64,000 nt of DNA from G963676095 sp963676095 (lineage in GTDB: Bacteria > Bacteroidota > Bacteroidia > Bacteroidales > Prolixibacteraceae), in the NCBI GenBank assembly GCA_963676095.1, contig OY781040.1:372001-436000 (forward strand), given 5' to 3'. Below are positions 32,974 through 43,273 of this stretch, piece after piece. Each line of letters starts with the position of its first letter. The stretch's first letter is position 1. The notes beneath the pieces are model-generated. The model had not been told where the DNA came from. It saw only the letters and a list, made by a program, of their open reading frames with translations, and ran no database searches. Position numbers and translations under genes: made by a program.

Positions 32974-34086
32974 ATGAAAAAACTGTTTTTTATTCTAGTT
33001 CTGTTTCTGCCGTTTGCAGCTGGATATAGCAACGGTAGAGAAACGAAAACGGAACAAAATAGCGATCATAGTTTAAAAAATGATAGTACCTTAGCGGCTT
33101 CCGGAGTACCGGAAGTCGCTCATCCGGATAGTTTTGCCCTGGGGGCCGATGTTGGCTGGCTTACTGAAATGGAAGCAGCAAATTACCAGTTTTTTGACAG
33201 CACCGGTACCCAGATGGAATGTATGTCCCTTTTAAAAAGCCTGGGCATAAACGCTATCCGCCTGAGAGCATGGGTAAACCCGCCCGATGGCTGGTGCAAT
33301 ACGGAAGATTTGCTGGTAAAGGCATTACGGGCAAAAAAACTGGGGATGCGCCTCATGATCGACTTTCATTACAGCGATGGCTGGGCCGATCCGGGAAAAC
33401 AAAATAAACCTGAAGCGTGGAAAGGGATGTCGCTGGATGAAATGACCAGGGCCCTTTTCGATTACACAAAAAATGTCCTGGAAACGCTAAAAGAACATGA
33501 CATCACTCCGGAATGGGTACAAATTGGAAATGAGACAACTTATGGCATGCTATGGGATAATAACGATTCCGTTTCCGGTGCATTAACAGCCAGCAACGGG
33601 GCCAATTACACCAAACTGAATAATGCAGGATATGACGCGGCTAAAGCTGTTTTCCCGGACACAAAGGTTGTTCTGCACATTGACAGGGGACAGCTTCAGG
33701 AATTGTCGGAACAACTGTTTGACGCGATCATCCCCAATGAAGGGAAGCTGGATGTCCTGGGGCTTTCACTATATCCCCAACCAGAAAACTGGCAACAGTA
33801 CTCCGAAGACTGCCTGAAGAACATGCAGTGGATTGTTAACCACTATGGAAAAGAGGTAATGATATGTGAAACGGGAATGTCCTGGGATAAAGCGGAGACA
33901 GCAAAAAAATTTCTGCAGGACCTGATCCGGAAAACCCGATCGGTTACCGATTCTGCCGGCCATCACATGGGGCTGGGGGTTTTCTACTGGGAACCTGAAT
34001 GTTATAACTGGAAGGGATACTCGATGGGCGCTTTTAATGAAAACGGCACTCCTACGGAAGCAATGAATGCATTCAAAGAAAAATAA
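32974..34086 (+). CDS. GH53 endo-beta-1,4-galactanase, signal-peptidase-I type
   Basis: 370 residues, a close paralogue of the previous gene across the whole catalytic barrel (FALGADVGWLTEMEAANYQFFDSTG, GNETTYGMLWDNNDSVSG). The acid/base is Glu187 and the nucleophile Glu299 (MICETGMSWD). The signal peptide (MKKLFFILVLFLPFAAGYS) lacks a lipobox Cys, so this copy is probably periplasmic. Together the two would give surface cleavage followed by periplasmic trimming. It is separated from its sibling by the microsatellite and from the GH2 gene by 17 bp. Confidence 0.95.
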   Translation: MKKLFFILVLFLPFAAGYSNGRETKTEQNSDHSLKNDSTLAASGVPEVAHPDSFALGADVGWLTEMEAANYQFFDSTGTQMECMSLLKSLGINAIRLRAWVNPPDGWCNTEDLLVKALRAKKLGMRLMIDFHYSDGWADPGKQNKPEAWKGMSLDEMTRALFDYTKNVLETLKEHDITPEWVQIGNETTYGMLWDNNDSVSGALTASNGANYTKLNNAGYDAAKAVFPDTKVVLHIDRGQLQELSEQLFDAIIPNEGKLDVLGLSLYPQPENWQQYSEDCLKNMQWIVNHYGKEVMICETGMSWDKAETAKKFLQDLIRKTRSVTDSAGHHMGLGVFYWEPECYNWKGYSMGAFNENGTPTEAMNAFKEK

Positions 34087-34103
34087 AGAATTTTAGTTAT
34101 ATC

Positions 34104-36572
34104 ATGAACAGATTTATTTTAGCACTACTCTTATTCATTCCATTTTCGCAGGCATTTTGCACAGAAGACGGCAAAGTCCGCCAGGAAATAATGCTGGAAA
34201 AGGGATGGCGTTTTATTAAAGGGGATTATCCGCAGGCAGAACGATCAACCTTCGACGACAGCAAGTGGCAAGAGGTAGATATCCCGCACGACTGGGCAAT
34301 TTCCGGACCATTCGGCAGAAATTATGACTTACAAAAGGTTACTATCTCACAAAACCTGGAGAAAGTTGCATCCGTCAAGACCGGGCGGACAGGAGGACTT
34401 CCGTATATTGGCGTTGGCTGGTACCGTCTTCATCTTACCATCCCCGGGTTCAGGAAGGATGAACAAACAGCCACGCTTTTGTTTGACGGGGCCATGAGCG
34501 AAGCCCGGGTGTATGTCAACGAAAAAGAAGTTTGCTTCTGGCCTAACGGGTATAACTCATTTTATACAGATATTACCGATTACCTGAATGCGGACGGTCA
34601 GCCCAACGTAGTAGCGGTCCGTCTCGAAAACCGGCCGGAGTCGTCCAGATGGTATCCCGGCGCCGGATTATACCGGAATGTTCATCTTATCGTTACAAAA
34701 AAGGAACACGTTCCGGTTTGGGGGACATATATCACCACGCCATTCGTCTCTTCCGAATTTGCTTCAGTAAAAATTCAGACTGAGTTGACCCCCGCCCCCA
34801 ACGGGAAAAACGTCCGGATAAAAACAGTCATTGTCGATGCGGAAGGAAAACAGGTAGCGGCTAAAGATAATTCGCTGGCCATGGATCACGGTCGGCCATT
34901 TGAACAAAACTTTATTGTAAACACCCCTCATTTGTGGTCTCCGGAATCACCTTATTTGTACCACGCAAGCAGCGAAATTTATATCGGCAATCAATTAATT
35001 GACCGTTATACGACCCGCTTTGGGATCAGGGATATCCGGCTGATTGCGGATAAAGGTTTTTACCTGAATGGTAAGAAACGTAAATTCCAGGGAGTTTGCC
35101 TTCACCATGACCTGGGACCTTTAGGTACAGCAGTGAACAAAGCGGCAATCAGGCGGCAACTGACCCTCTTGAAAAATATGGGATGCGACGCCATCCGTAC
35201 AGCACACAATATGCCGGCACCGGAGCTGGTCGAATTATGCGACGAGATGGGATTTATGGTCATGGCAGAGCCTTTTGACGAATGGGACCAGGCAAAATGC
35301 ATCAACGGGTACCATCGCTTTTTTAAAGATTATGCAGAAAAGGATATGGTTAACATGCTGCGCCATTACAGAAACAATCCGAGTGTCGTCATGTGGAGTA
35401 TCGGGAACGAGGTACCGACGCAATGCAGCCCGAACGGGTACCAGGTTGCTGCTTTTTTGCAGGATATCTGTCACCGGGAAGATCCGACCAGACCGGTAAC
35501 CTGTGGCATGGACCAGGTCAGTTGCGTCCTTGACAACGGCTTTGCAGCGTTGCTTGATGTTCCCGGATTCAATTACCGCGTGCACAGGTATAAAGAAGCC
35601 TATAAACGGCTTCCTCAAAATTTAGTGCTCGGATCCGAAACTTCATCGACCGTCAGTTCACGGGGTGTCTATAAATTCCCGGTCGAAAAGAAGGCTGACG
35701 CAAAATACGACGATCACCAATGTTCTTCCTATGACCTGGAATATTGCTCCTGGTCGAATGTTCCTGACGAAGATTTTGCCGTGGCAGAAGATCACGACTG
35801 GGACATCGGGCAGTTTGTCTGGACCGGGTTCGATTATCTGGGCGAACCTTCTCCCTACGATACCGACGGCTGGCCCAATCACAGCTCCATGTTCGGAATA
35901 ATCGATCTGGCAGGGATACCCAAAGACCGTTATTTCCTGTATAAAAGTATCTGGAACACAAAAGAAGAGACACTTCATATTCTTCCTCACTGGAACTGGA
36001 AAGGAAGAGAAGGGCAGATTACCCCGGTTTTCGTTTATACCAGCTATCCTTCCGCAGAATTGTTTGTCAACGGGAAGAGCTACGGAAAAAGAGAAAAGAA
36101 TGATTCCACACTTCAGAACCGTTACAGGTTGATGTGGATGAACGTTAAGTACGAACCTGGCGTAGTAAAGGTTGTGGCCTATGACCAAAAGGGAAAAGCA
36201 GCAGCTGAAGAAACGGTCAGAACAGCAGGAAAACCTTACTGGCTGGTATTAACAGCCGACAGGACACGGCTTTTGTCAGATGGTAAAGATCTGGCTTTTA
36301 TTAATGTAAAAGTTACAGACAGGGACGGGAACCCGTGCCCGACAGACCAGCGGTTGGTTAAATTTTCTGTTGAAGGGTCCGGGAAATTCAAGGCGACAGC
36401 AAATGGAGACCCGACATCGCTGGATCCTTTTCAGATAAACCAGATGCACTTATTTAACGGACAGTTAACGGCAATTGTCCAGTCTGGAGATAATGCCGGA
36501 GAAATTATCTTTCACGCAAAAGCTCCCGGATTAAAAGAAGGGACAATTATGCTGAAGACATCAGAACATTGA
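34104..36572 (+). CDS. GH2-family beta-galactosidase
   Basis: 822 residues with a signal peptide (MNRFILALLLFIPFSQA); the Cys after it lacks a good lipobox, so a periplasmic location is likely. Order: sugar-binding jelly-roll domain (WRFIKGDYPQAERSTFDDSKWQEVDIPHDW), Ig-like domain, TIM barrel with acid/base about Glu435 (VVMWSIGNEVP) and nucleophile about Glu512 (LVLGSETSS), then C-terminal Ig-like domains (PSAELFVNGKSYGKR; LSDGKDLAFINVKVTDRDGNPCP). It releases galactose from the oligomers produced by GH53 enzymes and is the last gene of the operon. Confidence 0.93.
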   Translation: MNRFILALLLFIPFSQAFCTEDGKVRQEIMLEKGWRFIKGDYPQAERSTFDDSKWQEVDIPHDWAISGPFGRNYDLQKVTISQNLEKVASVKTGRTGGLPYIGVGWYRLHLTIPGFRKDEQTATLLFDGAMSEARVYVNEKEVCFWPNGYNSFYTDITDYLNADGQPNVVAVRLENRPESSRWYPGAGLYRNVHLIVTKKEHVPVWGTYITTPFVSSEFASVKIQTELTPAPNGKNVRIKTVIVDAEGKQVAAKDNSLAMDHGRPFEQNFIVNTPHLWSPESPYLYHASSEIYIGNQLIDRYTTRFGIRDIRLIADKGFYLNGKKRKFQGVCLHHDLGPLGTAVNKAAIRRQLTLLKNMGCDAIRTAHNMPAPELVELCDEMGFMVMAEPFDEWDQAKCINGYHRFFKDYAEKDMVNMLRHYRNNPSVVMWSIGNEVPTQCSPNGYQVAAFLQDICHREDPTRPVTCGMDQVSCVLDNGFAALLDVPGFNYRVHRYKEAYKRLPQNLVLGSETSSTVSSRGVYKFPVEKKADAKYDDHQCSSYDLEYCSWSNVPDEDFAVAEDHDWDIGQFVWTGFDYLGEPSPYDTDGWPNHSSMFGIIDLAGIPKDRYFLYKSIWNTKEETLHILPHWNWKGREGQITPVFVYTSYPSAELFVNGKSYGKREKNDSTLQNRYRLMWMNVKYEPGVVKVVAYDQKGKAAAEETVRTAGKPYWLVLTADRTRLLSDGKDLAFINVKVTDRDGNPCPTDQRLVKFSVEGSGKFKATANGDPTSLDPFQINQMHLFNGQLTAIVQSGDNAGEIIFHAKAPGLKEGTIMLKTSEH

Positions 36573-36630
36573 GGCTTCGCCGTTTGAACTTGTTTGAAAC
36601 TTCGTGTTTGAAGGGTTCGATGGTTTGTTT

Positions 36631-36652
36631 GAAAGGGGCGTTGCCCCTTTTT
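36631..36652. terminator. Terminator between the converging galactan operon and the HTCS gene
   Basis: AAAGGGGC-gtt-GCCCCTTT with a T run on the plus strand and a weaker T-rich tail on the minus strand, so it may serve both convergent transcripts. Four GTTTGAA copies (36582, 36592, 36606 and 36627) lie just before it. Confidence 0.75.
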
Positions 36653-36660
36653 CAATATTA

Positions 36661-39600
36661 TTATTTTTCTTCCATATACTGCCGGGGAGTCTTTCCAAAT
36701 TCTAACTGGAAGCATTTTGAGAAATATGAATTATTGGAAAAACCGACCATATACATAACTTCCGCGACAGTAAATTTCTTCTGGGAAAGGTACATGGCTG
36801 CCTTTTTAATCCGGATCGACTTAATATATTCTACAGTTGACAAACCCGTTAACTGTTTAAGTTTTCGGTACATCTGCTTCGTATGAAATCCGGAAAGACT
36901 GCTTAATGCCTCCACATTGAAGTCAGGATCAGCCAGTTTATCTTCAATAATTTTTGTTATTTTGGAAAGCATTTGCTCGTCCAGAGAAAGTTCTTCCACG
37001 GGGGCGGGTATTGTTAAAGCTTCCATCCTTACCCTTTTTTCGATGGTTTCCTTGTTCCGGATAAGTTGCCCGATTTTTGATGTAAGTATATTTATATCAA
37101 ATGGTTTTGATATAAACGCGTCTATATTCAAATTGATGCTGTCCAATTCGGTTTGCTTATCGTCTTTTGCAGTCAGCAAAATGATGGGGATAGAAGACGT
37201 TGAAACCTGTTTCTTATTTGTCTGCACATTTCCAGCCCATCCATTACCGGCATCATAATGTCGGCAATGATTAAATCGGGAACTATACTCCTGCATGTTT
37301 CCAATCCTGTCTTTCCATTGTGAGAAATCACGCAGTTATATTTATGTTCAAGGATAGAAGCAATAAAATCTGCGATCTCCCGGTTATCTTCGACAATTAA
37401 TACGGTCGGGTTCATCCTATTTGATTCATCAGAGGTCTTAGCTTCAGATGTACCCCCGTCTTGCCGGTCTGCGACCAGCGGGAGCCAGAAGGTCACTGTC
37501 GTCCCTTCACCTTCTGTTGAAACAATAGTCATCTTTCCTCCATGCATGTCGATATAATTTTTGACCAGATAGAGGCCCAGACCGGTTCCTTCAGTATGCC
37601 TGGCTGTTTTTTTTGACTGATAGAACCGTTCCGTAACGTGAGGCAGATCAGCAGCAGCAATTCCGGCCCCTTCATCAGAAACTCTCACTTCAATCCGGCT
37701 TTCTTCTTCCTGATAATAGACCTTTAGATGAATTTTCCCATCTGTTTTCGAAAATTTACAGGCATTCGATATCAGGTTGTTCAACACGGATTCTACTTTC
37801 AACTGGTCAATATTTATGAAAAAAGAGTCCCTGTTGGTTAAAAAAGCAAAAGACAAATTTTTATCCCGATAGTTTTCTTTATAATTATTAAGTAAACTTT
37901 CTGCAAATTCGATAAACTCCACCTTCGAAATTAAAAGTCCCGTGTTTACATTCTTATCAAGCCTGTCAAAGTCAAGGGCTTTGTGAATAAGGGCATTCAG
38001 TTTTAGTGCATTATTCCGCACTTTTTCCAGCTGAATTTTTAATTCCTGGTTCTTTACTTCTGAAAGGAGCTTACTGATCGGGGCAAGGATCAGGCTCAGC
38101 GGTGTTTTGAATTCATGGGATACATCGGTAAAAAAGCTAATCTTCAAATTTGATAATTCGGATAATTTTTCTTTTTCCAGCCGTTCAATTTTCAACCTGT
38201 TTTTAACGTGGAAGAAATTAACCGTCCAGATAATCAAGCTGATCAAAATAAGAATATACACGCACTTTGCGACAAACGTGTAATACCATGGAGGGCGGAT
38301 TGAAATAAGGAGGACGGGTGTATGCCTGTTGATCTTCCCGTTGCTCTCCATCCTGCTTATCAGCAAACTGTACTCGCCGTATTTCAGGTTTGCATAGGAA
38401 ATACGGTTTGTATTTTGATCCAGAATGTTCCAGCTCTCATCCAGGTTTTCCAGTTTGTACATGAATCGTCCGTTTTCCTTTCCGGAAAAAACAAAATCGG
38501 AGAACTCAAAAACCAGGTTATTCTGGGTATAATTCAGTATAATCTGATTCAAATAACGGATACTACTTCGATTTGATTTATTTCCCGGTTTAAAAAGTTT
38601 GTTGTTAATATACAGGGCAGTCAGGTTTATGTTTGGCTCCGGGACCTTCTTGTTCAGAATGTCCGGTGAAAAATGGACTATTCCATCTACTCCCCCCAGG
38701 TAGATCTGTTTCATTTGTTGGTCGTAAAAAGAAGAGGTAAAGGACTGATCAAAAATATTCAGGTGCTGAAGTTGCAGATCCTTTTTGTTGACGATCCAAA
38801 TCCCGTCAGTAGTACAAAACCAAAGATGATCACCTTCCTCAACAACGGAAAGGATCTCGATATGATCTTCATCAGTAAGCGAAACAAATTTAGTTTCGTT
38901 TGTCTCCGGGGTAACACGGATAATCCCTCTTTTTGACCCAACCCAAAAAAAACCTTCATGATCGCAGAAGATATAATTTGCCTCCCCACCCGGCTTAAAC
39001 GTTATATTTTGTATATGACCACCGGGAACATTGATCTTGTCAATTCCCCGTTTATAAATCAGGGCCCATACCTTATCCTTCATTTTATCAGGGATAATTT
39101 GATTGACAAAATCCCCGGAGAGTCCGTTTTGCGTGGAATAATTGAAATCAGCGATATAGTTCCCGGACCGGGATTTCAACAATGCATCTTTATTGACCAG
39201 AAAAATTCCGCCTAGGCAGGAAGCAATCCACAGTTGTCCCTTATTATCTTCGAAAATATCATAAGCCCAGTTAGAATTCCGGACGTGGCTACTATCGGTG
39301 ATATTGTAATGAACGAATTGCTTTTTATTGTAATCAAACCGGTTAACGCCACCATCTGTAGCGATCCATAAATAACCATCCCGATCTTCATAGATATCCC
39401 TGATCCTGTTATGAGACAATGGATTATCTTTATTTCCCATACGATACCATCTGGCTTTCGTTTTTGGAAAATCAGAAGGTAAAAAGATCAATCCGTTAGT
39501 CCCCCCCAACCAAAAATTTTCCCTGGAATCTTTTAGCATGGAATAAAAGCGGTTACCCTCTCCGATCCCGGTAAGCCGGGCAATAGGGATATAATCGTAA

Positions 39601-40580
39601 ATACTGTTATACCGGTATAGAGAAATTCCAAAATCAGTTCCGAACCAGACATTCTTCCTCCTGTCTGTAAATACATTCCAGATAATGTTATTTACCAATG
39701 ACTTATCATTCCTTGAATCGTGTATTACGTGCTGCACAGATTGATTCTCCGGGTCATAGACATAAAGCCCATTGTCAGTCCCCAGCAATAAATTTTTTTT
39801 GGCATCAAGAGCAAGCGATTTAACCGAGTTTTCTTTAAAAAAGTCTACCCCGTCAATCCCATGCGTAGCGGGCTTATAACAAAACAAACGACCTTCAGTA
39901 CCAACCCATATACATTGGCGGGAAGGATCTTCCAGCAGGGAATTGACAAACAAGTTATTTTTATTTTTCTCAGCGGGAAGATCGATCTTTTTAAAGGCAT
40001 CTTTTTCCGGAATATACTGACAAAGCCCGTCATAAGTTCCGATATATAATGAACCGTCCCGGGCCCGGATAATTGAATAAACCGTTTGATGGGGCAATCC
40101 GGGGTGGTCTTGAGGAGAATATTTTTCAAGCCGTTTTGAATGTAACCGGTATTTATACAGTCCGGTTAATGAACCGATCCACAACGTTTTGCCATCAAGG
40201 AGCAAAGCCCTTACATCCGAGGGAAACAGTACTTCTTTTTCTTCATAACGGTCTGTCTTATAATTATAAATTAGTATTCCGTTATCTGTTCCCAAATACA
40301 GAAGGTTTTTATCGACCGGCAAAGCACAGTAAATACGCGTACTGGTGCTGTCATCTATCGAATAATGCGGCTGTACTGAAAAACCATCATAACTATATAA
40401 ACCTTTGTCTGAGCCAATCCATATTACGCCAAGGGAGTCCTGTTCAATACAGGATACCACAGAAGCATCAGGTTGTAAGGAAACATTGTCGAAAAACAGG
40501 TAATCCGATCCTGTTTCTCCTTGGAGACTTGAACAGAAGCAACAAAAAAATAACAATAAAACACTGGATATCTTCTTCAT
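36661..40580 (-). pseudogene. Hybrid two-component system (HTCS) regulator of the galactan locus, frameshifted in the receiver domain
   Basis: Reassembled it is about 1305 residues, normal for an HTCS. Order: signal peptide; about 14 Reg_prop propeller repeats (for example GNRFYSMLKDSRENFWLGGTNGLIF); a Y_Y_Y domain (about 690-760); a membrane span; HisKA with the phospho-acceptor in FFTDVSHEFKTPLSLI; HATPase (NLISNACKFSKTDG, RHTEGTGLGLYLVKNYI); a receiver with DLIIADIMMPVMDG; and an AraC-type helix-turn-helix (VEALSSLSGFHTKQMYRKLKQLTGLSTVEYIKSIRIKKAA). The upstream frame (40580-37173) leaves homology after MCRQIR. Homology resumes in the overlapping frame at KQVSTSSIPIILLTAK. One A missing at 37210-37212 explains this. 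As written, sensor-kinase and DNA-binding domain are not joined. Confidence 0.88.
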
Positions 40581-40701
40581 AGCAAAAATATCATCCTCAC
40601 TGTTACCAGGAGGATTAGCACGAATAAATATACCAATTTTTATGTCCCGTTTTTCTATAAAGAAAGTAGGTGTCTCTGGTTATAACCTTAATTTGTCTTT
40701 T

Positions 40702-40917
40702 TTATAGCCGATTGATTTTATTTTCCAGCTCTTCAACTTTTTTTTCCAGTAATCTGACCCTTTCCGTTAATGACTCAATGGCAGGATCGCTGGCAATATA
40801 TACCCTGGGAACGTCAACTTTGCCCCGGGATAAATCTCCTGGGCTGGCGGTAATCCGATTAATGTCTTCTGAACTGGGAGTAATTCCAAGTCTTTCACGA
40901 TCTTTATCTAAATTCAT
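40702..40917 (-). CDS. Small cytoplasmic protein with C-terminal coiled coil, unknown
   Basis: 71 residues. The N-terminal 40 are polar and rich in Asp, Arg and Ser (RERLGITPSSEDINRITASPGDLSRGKVDVP). The last 25, SLTERVRLLEKKVEELENKINRL, form a clear leucine-heptad coiled coil. Its start overlaps the stop of the membrane-protein gene by 4 bp (ATGA), so the two are translationally coupled and probably act together. I do not recognise a family. Confidence 0.65.
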   Translation of the reverse strand: MNLDKDRERLGITPSSEDINRITASPGDLSRGKVDVPRVYIASDPAIESLTERVRLLEKKVEELENKINRL

Positions 40918-41291
40918 TGTATCTGAATGTTTTTTAGTAAGTAAATGATAAAACTAATTATGGCAAAAAGAATAGAGAGTATCGAAACAATTTGCAGTCC
41001 CTTTGTTATATTATTCCAGGTAACATCACTTTTCGCTCCAACCATAAGTTTATCGAAGGTATGTACCGACGTAAGCTGGGCAAGTAAATTACAAAAGATT
41101 GCCAATGCAAACAGACACCACGTAAGGACCAGAAACTCCAGGTGCTTTCCTTCAGACAGACATATTAATTTTTCCGAAAAACCGAGGGTTAAGACTAAAC
41201 CTCCACTGGAAATGTAAACAATCTGTTGTTCCAGTGTCTTCTCGGAATAGAGACGTTTATCCTCTAAATCTTTATCTTTCCCCATATACAA
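40914..41291 (-). CDS. Small three-span membrane protein, unknown
   Basis: 125 residues. A charged N-terminus (MGKDKDLEDKRLYSEKTLEQQ) is followed by hydrophobic segments at about 24-42, 53-72 and 98-118; the last ends in a short basic tail. The LEFLVLTWCLFALAIFCNLLAQLTS segment resembles small Bacteroidota membrane proteins annotated only as hypothetical. It is coupled to the coiled-coil gene by an ATGA overlap. No catalytic motif is visible. Confidence 0.65.
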   Translation of the reverse strand: MYMGKDKDLEDKRLYSEKTLEQQIVYISSGGLVLTLGFSEKLICLSEGKHLEFLVLTWCLFALAIFCNLLAQLTSVHTFDKLMVGAKSDVTWNNITKGLQIVSILSILFAIISFIIYLLKNIQIQ

Positions 41292-41625
41292 TATATTTCA
41301 GTTTGTTAACCTAGTGAAAGTTACGACAAAATGACAATATGCTGCATCTGAATTGTCAATAGACTGATTCTAAATTCCTGGGGCATCCTGGTCCCGTAAA
41401 ACTTATTTCCCGATCATGTCCATCTTCCTGCACTGACTTTAATCGTGGTTCCTTTCTTCTTGTCCACAACTTTCAATTCGGTTTGAGAGATATGAAATCA
41501 GGATTAATTGTGCTTACCTTTAAGTAAAAAGAGCGGTACAGCAAACATGTCAGCTGTATCGCTCCAAGATGTACTGCGAATGACAATTCTATTTACGCAG
41601 AAATTTTAAATAGTCAATGAATTTG
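41292..41625. other. Gene-free interval containing the ahpC terminator
   Basis: No complete gene. A minus-strand snippet near 41420-41485 (IELKVVDKKKGTTIKVSAGRW) looks protein-like and may be a gene tail. The terminator of the peroxide operon is described separately. Confidence 0.35.
41526..41564 (-). terminator. Intrinsic terminator of the perR-dps-ahpC operon
   Basis: On the minus strand GAGCGATACAGC pairs with GCTGTACCGCTC (12 bp, one G-U pair) around a 10-nt loop and is followed by TTTTT. It lies 63 bp after the ahpC stop. Confidence 0.8.
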
Positions 41626-41626
41626 A

Positions 41627-42331
41627 TTAACTCAAAATTTCCTCCAATGTAATGTACTTTCCAACATTTCCGGCCATCTGCTCGGCATCGGTATTTACGG
41701 GAAGTGTTTTTTTGCCAGGCCTCCATCCGGCAGGACAAACTTCTCCTGTTTTACTGGCATATTGCCAAGCCTCAACTTGTCTTAGAAATTCTTTCACATT
41801 TCTGCCAACGGAATCAGCCTGAACTTCCTGGGCTACGCAAACCCCATCAGCGTTGAACAGGAAACGGCCTCTCAGCGCGACACCTTCCTCTTCCACCAAT
41901 ATACCGAAAACACGACTGACCTCCTTCGTAACATCCGCTCCAATTGTCAGTTTTAACCCTTCTAACAGAGGTTCTGTCTCCACAAATCTTTTATGTGAGA
42001 ATTTTGAATCGACAGAAACCGCTAATATTTCCACACCCAATTCTTGAAATTCGTCATAGTGCGCGTTCATTGCTGCAATTTCTGTCGGACATACAAACGT
42101 AAAATCAGCAGGATAAAAACAGACTACTGTCCATTTCCCCTTATAATCCTCACTCGATACAGTTTTGAAATGGCCTGTCCTTGCGTCGTACGCATCCATT
42201 GTAAATTCCGGCATTTCCTGCCTTACCATTGTTGATCCCATCATTTTATTACTTTTTTCTTCTTGATTAATATCCAAATTTTTAACCTCTGTAATTTTTT
42301 TTCTTGGCTTTATACCATTTGCACATGCCAT
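41627..42331 (-). CDS. ahpC: Typical 2-Cys peroxiredoxin AhpC
   Basis: 234 residues. Peroxidatic Cys81 lies in PADFTFVCPTE and resolving Cys199 in TGEVCPAGW, the two active-site cysteines of AhpC/Prx1 enzymes that reduce hydrogen peroxide and organic peroxides. The first 29 residues (KPRKKITEVKNLDINQEEKSNK) are an extra basic segment; an alternative start at 42244 (MMGSTMVRQEMPEF) gives a standard length. It begins 6 bp after dps, in the operon headed by perR. No ahpF is adjacent. Confidence 0.95.
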   Translation of the reverse strand: MACANGIKPRKKITEVKNLDINQEEKSNKMMGSTMVRQEMPEFTMDAYDARTGHFKTVSSEDYKGKWTVVCFYPADFTFVCPTEIAAMNAHYDEFQELGVEILAVSVDSKFSHKRFVETEPLLEGLKLTIGADVTKEVSRVFGILVEEEGVALRGRFLFNADGVCVAQEVQADSVGRNVKEFLRQVEAWQYASKTGEVCPAGWRPGKKTLPVNTDAEQMAGNVGKYITLEEILS

Positions 42332-42337
42332 AGCTGT

Positions 42338-42802
42338 TTATTTTAAAAATGCGTTAAACATCCATATTGACTTTTCCTGTTCTTCAATGTAACCGGAAAT
42401 TAAATTAACGGTCCCCTCATCGTTATTATCCGAAGCCTCAGCCAAAATCCCGCGTTCGGTAGCCAGAAGATGTTCGGTATCCTCAAGAAAAGCCTGAACG
42501 CTGCCTTCGGTAGAACTGATATTTGATTTTTCTTTTATCGAGGAGATCTTAATGTATTCCGAGAATGAATGCAGAGGACTGCCGCCGAGCATTAATATGC
42601 GTTCGGCAATCTCGTCAGCCATTCCACTTAAATTATTATAAATCCCCTCAAATTTTTCATGGAGAGAAAAAAACTGTTTCCCGGTGATATTCCAATGGAA
42701 CCCTCGGGCGTTCATATAGGCTATCTGGACATTGCTCAAATAGACATTCAGTTTCTCTGCCATCTTTTTCGTGTACTCGTCTTTCAATCCAATTTTGTTC
42801 AT
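42338..42802 (-). CDS. dps: Dps-family ferritin-like DNA-protection protein
   Basis: 154 residues, a standard Dps length. The ferroxidase-site helix pair is visible: NARGFHWNITGKQFFSLHEKFEGIYNNLSGMADEIAERI, with the conserved His of HWN and the Asp/Glu of MADEIAER. Dps sequesters iron using peroxide and protects DNA during oxidative stress. It lies 20 bp after perR and 6 bp before ahpC, and is presumably induced with them. Confidence 0.95.
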   Translation of the reverse strand: MNKIGLKDEYTKKMAEKLNVYLSNVQIAYMNARGFHWNITGKQFFSLHEKFEGIYNNLSGMADEIAERILMLGGSPLHSFSEYIKISSIKEKSNISSTEGSVQAFLEDTEHLLATERGILAEASDNNDEGTVNLISGYIEEQEKSIWMFNAFLK

Positions 42803-42822
42803 AGTATTTCAAATTTTAATGA

Positions 42823-43260
42823 TTAATGATTTTTGTTTTTATGGTTAATAAAATCTCCATTTATACTTATATGAATATCTTTTATAATAAAATTGTCAAT
42901 CTGATTTTCTGTAAAAAATGCTTCCATAATTTCATCAAGTTTTTTATTCTCATAATCCTCAATATGATCACATTCTGCACAATACAGATGATGGTGATTT
43001 TTTAGAATTCCATCATACCTCATCACCCCTTTTTCTGTCTTCACTTTCTTTAGCAGTTCTTTATCCACTAAAGTTTCTAATACGTTATAAACGGTACCTG
43101 AACCAATATTGGGATCCTTCTTTCTGATAAACTCAATAATATTCTCCGCCGTCGGATGATTATTAAGTTTATAAACAGCTTCCATTACCCGCATCCTTTG
43201 GGGGGTAACTTTTAATCCTTTAGCCTTTAATTTTTCTCCAATATTAGAAGTATTGTTCAT
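42823..43260 (-). CDS. perR: Fur-family repressor, PerR type
   Basis: 145 residues from the ATG at 43260 (MNNTSNIGEKLKAKGLKVTPQRMRV). The 19 codons upstream overlap the operator and promoter, so a start there is unlikely. The winged helix contains KVTPQRMRVMEAVYKLNNHPTAENIIEFIRKKDPNIGSGTVYNVLETLVDKELL. The metal site is shown by HHHLYCAECDHIED (CxxC) and a C-terminal His cluster; a second CxxC is not seen. Context with dps and ahpC argues for a peroxide-sensing PerR role rather than iron (Fur) sensing. It has its own promoter with a perfect dyad at the transcription start. Confidence 0.9.
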   Translation of the reverse strand: MNNTSNIGEKLKAKGLKVTPQRMRVMEAVYKLNNHPTAENIIEFIRKKDPNIGSGTVYNVLETLVDKELLKKVKTEKGVMRYDGILKNHHHLYCAECDHIEDYENKKLDEIMEAFFTENQIDNFIIKDIHISINGDFINHKNKNH

Positions 43261-43273
43261 TTGAATAAAATTT

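Noticed and set aside
36582..36633. Four GTTTGAA direct repeats before the galactan-operon terminator
   Set aside because: Spacing is irregular (10, 14 and 21 bp) and the sequence is simple; not strong enough to list as an element.
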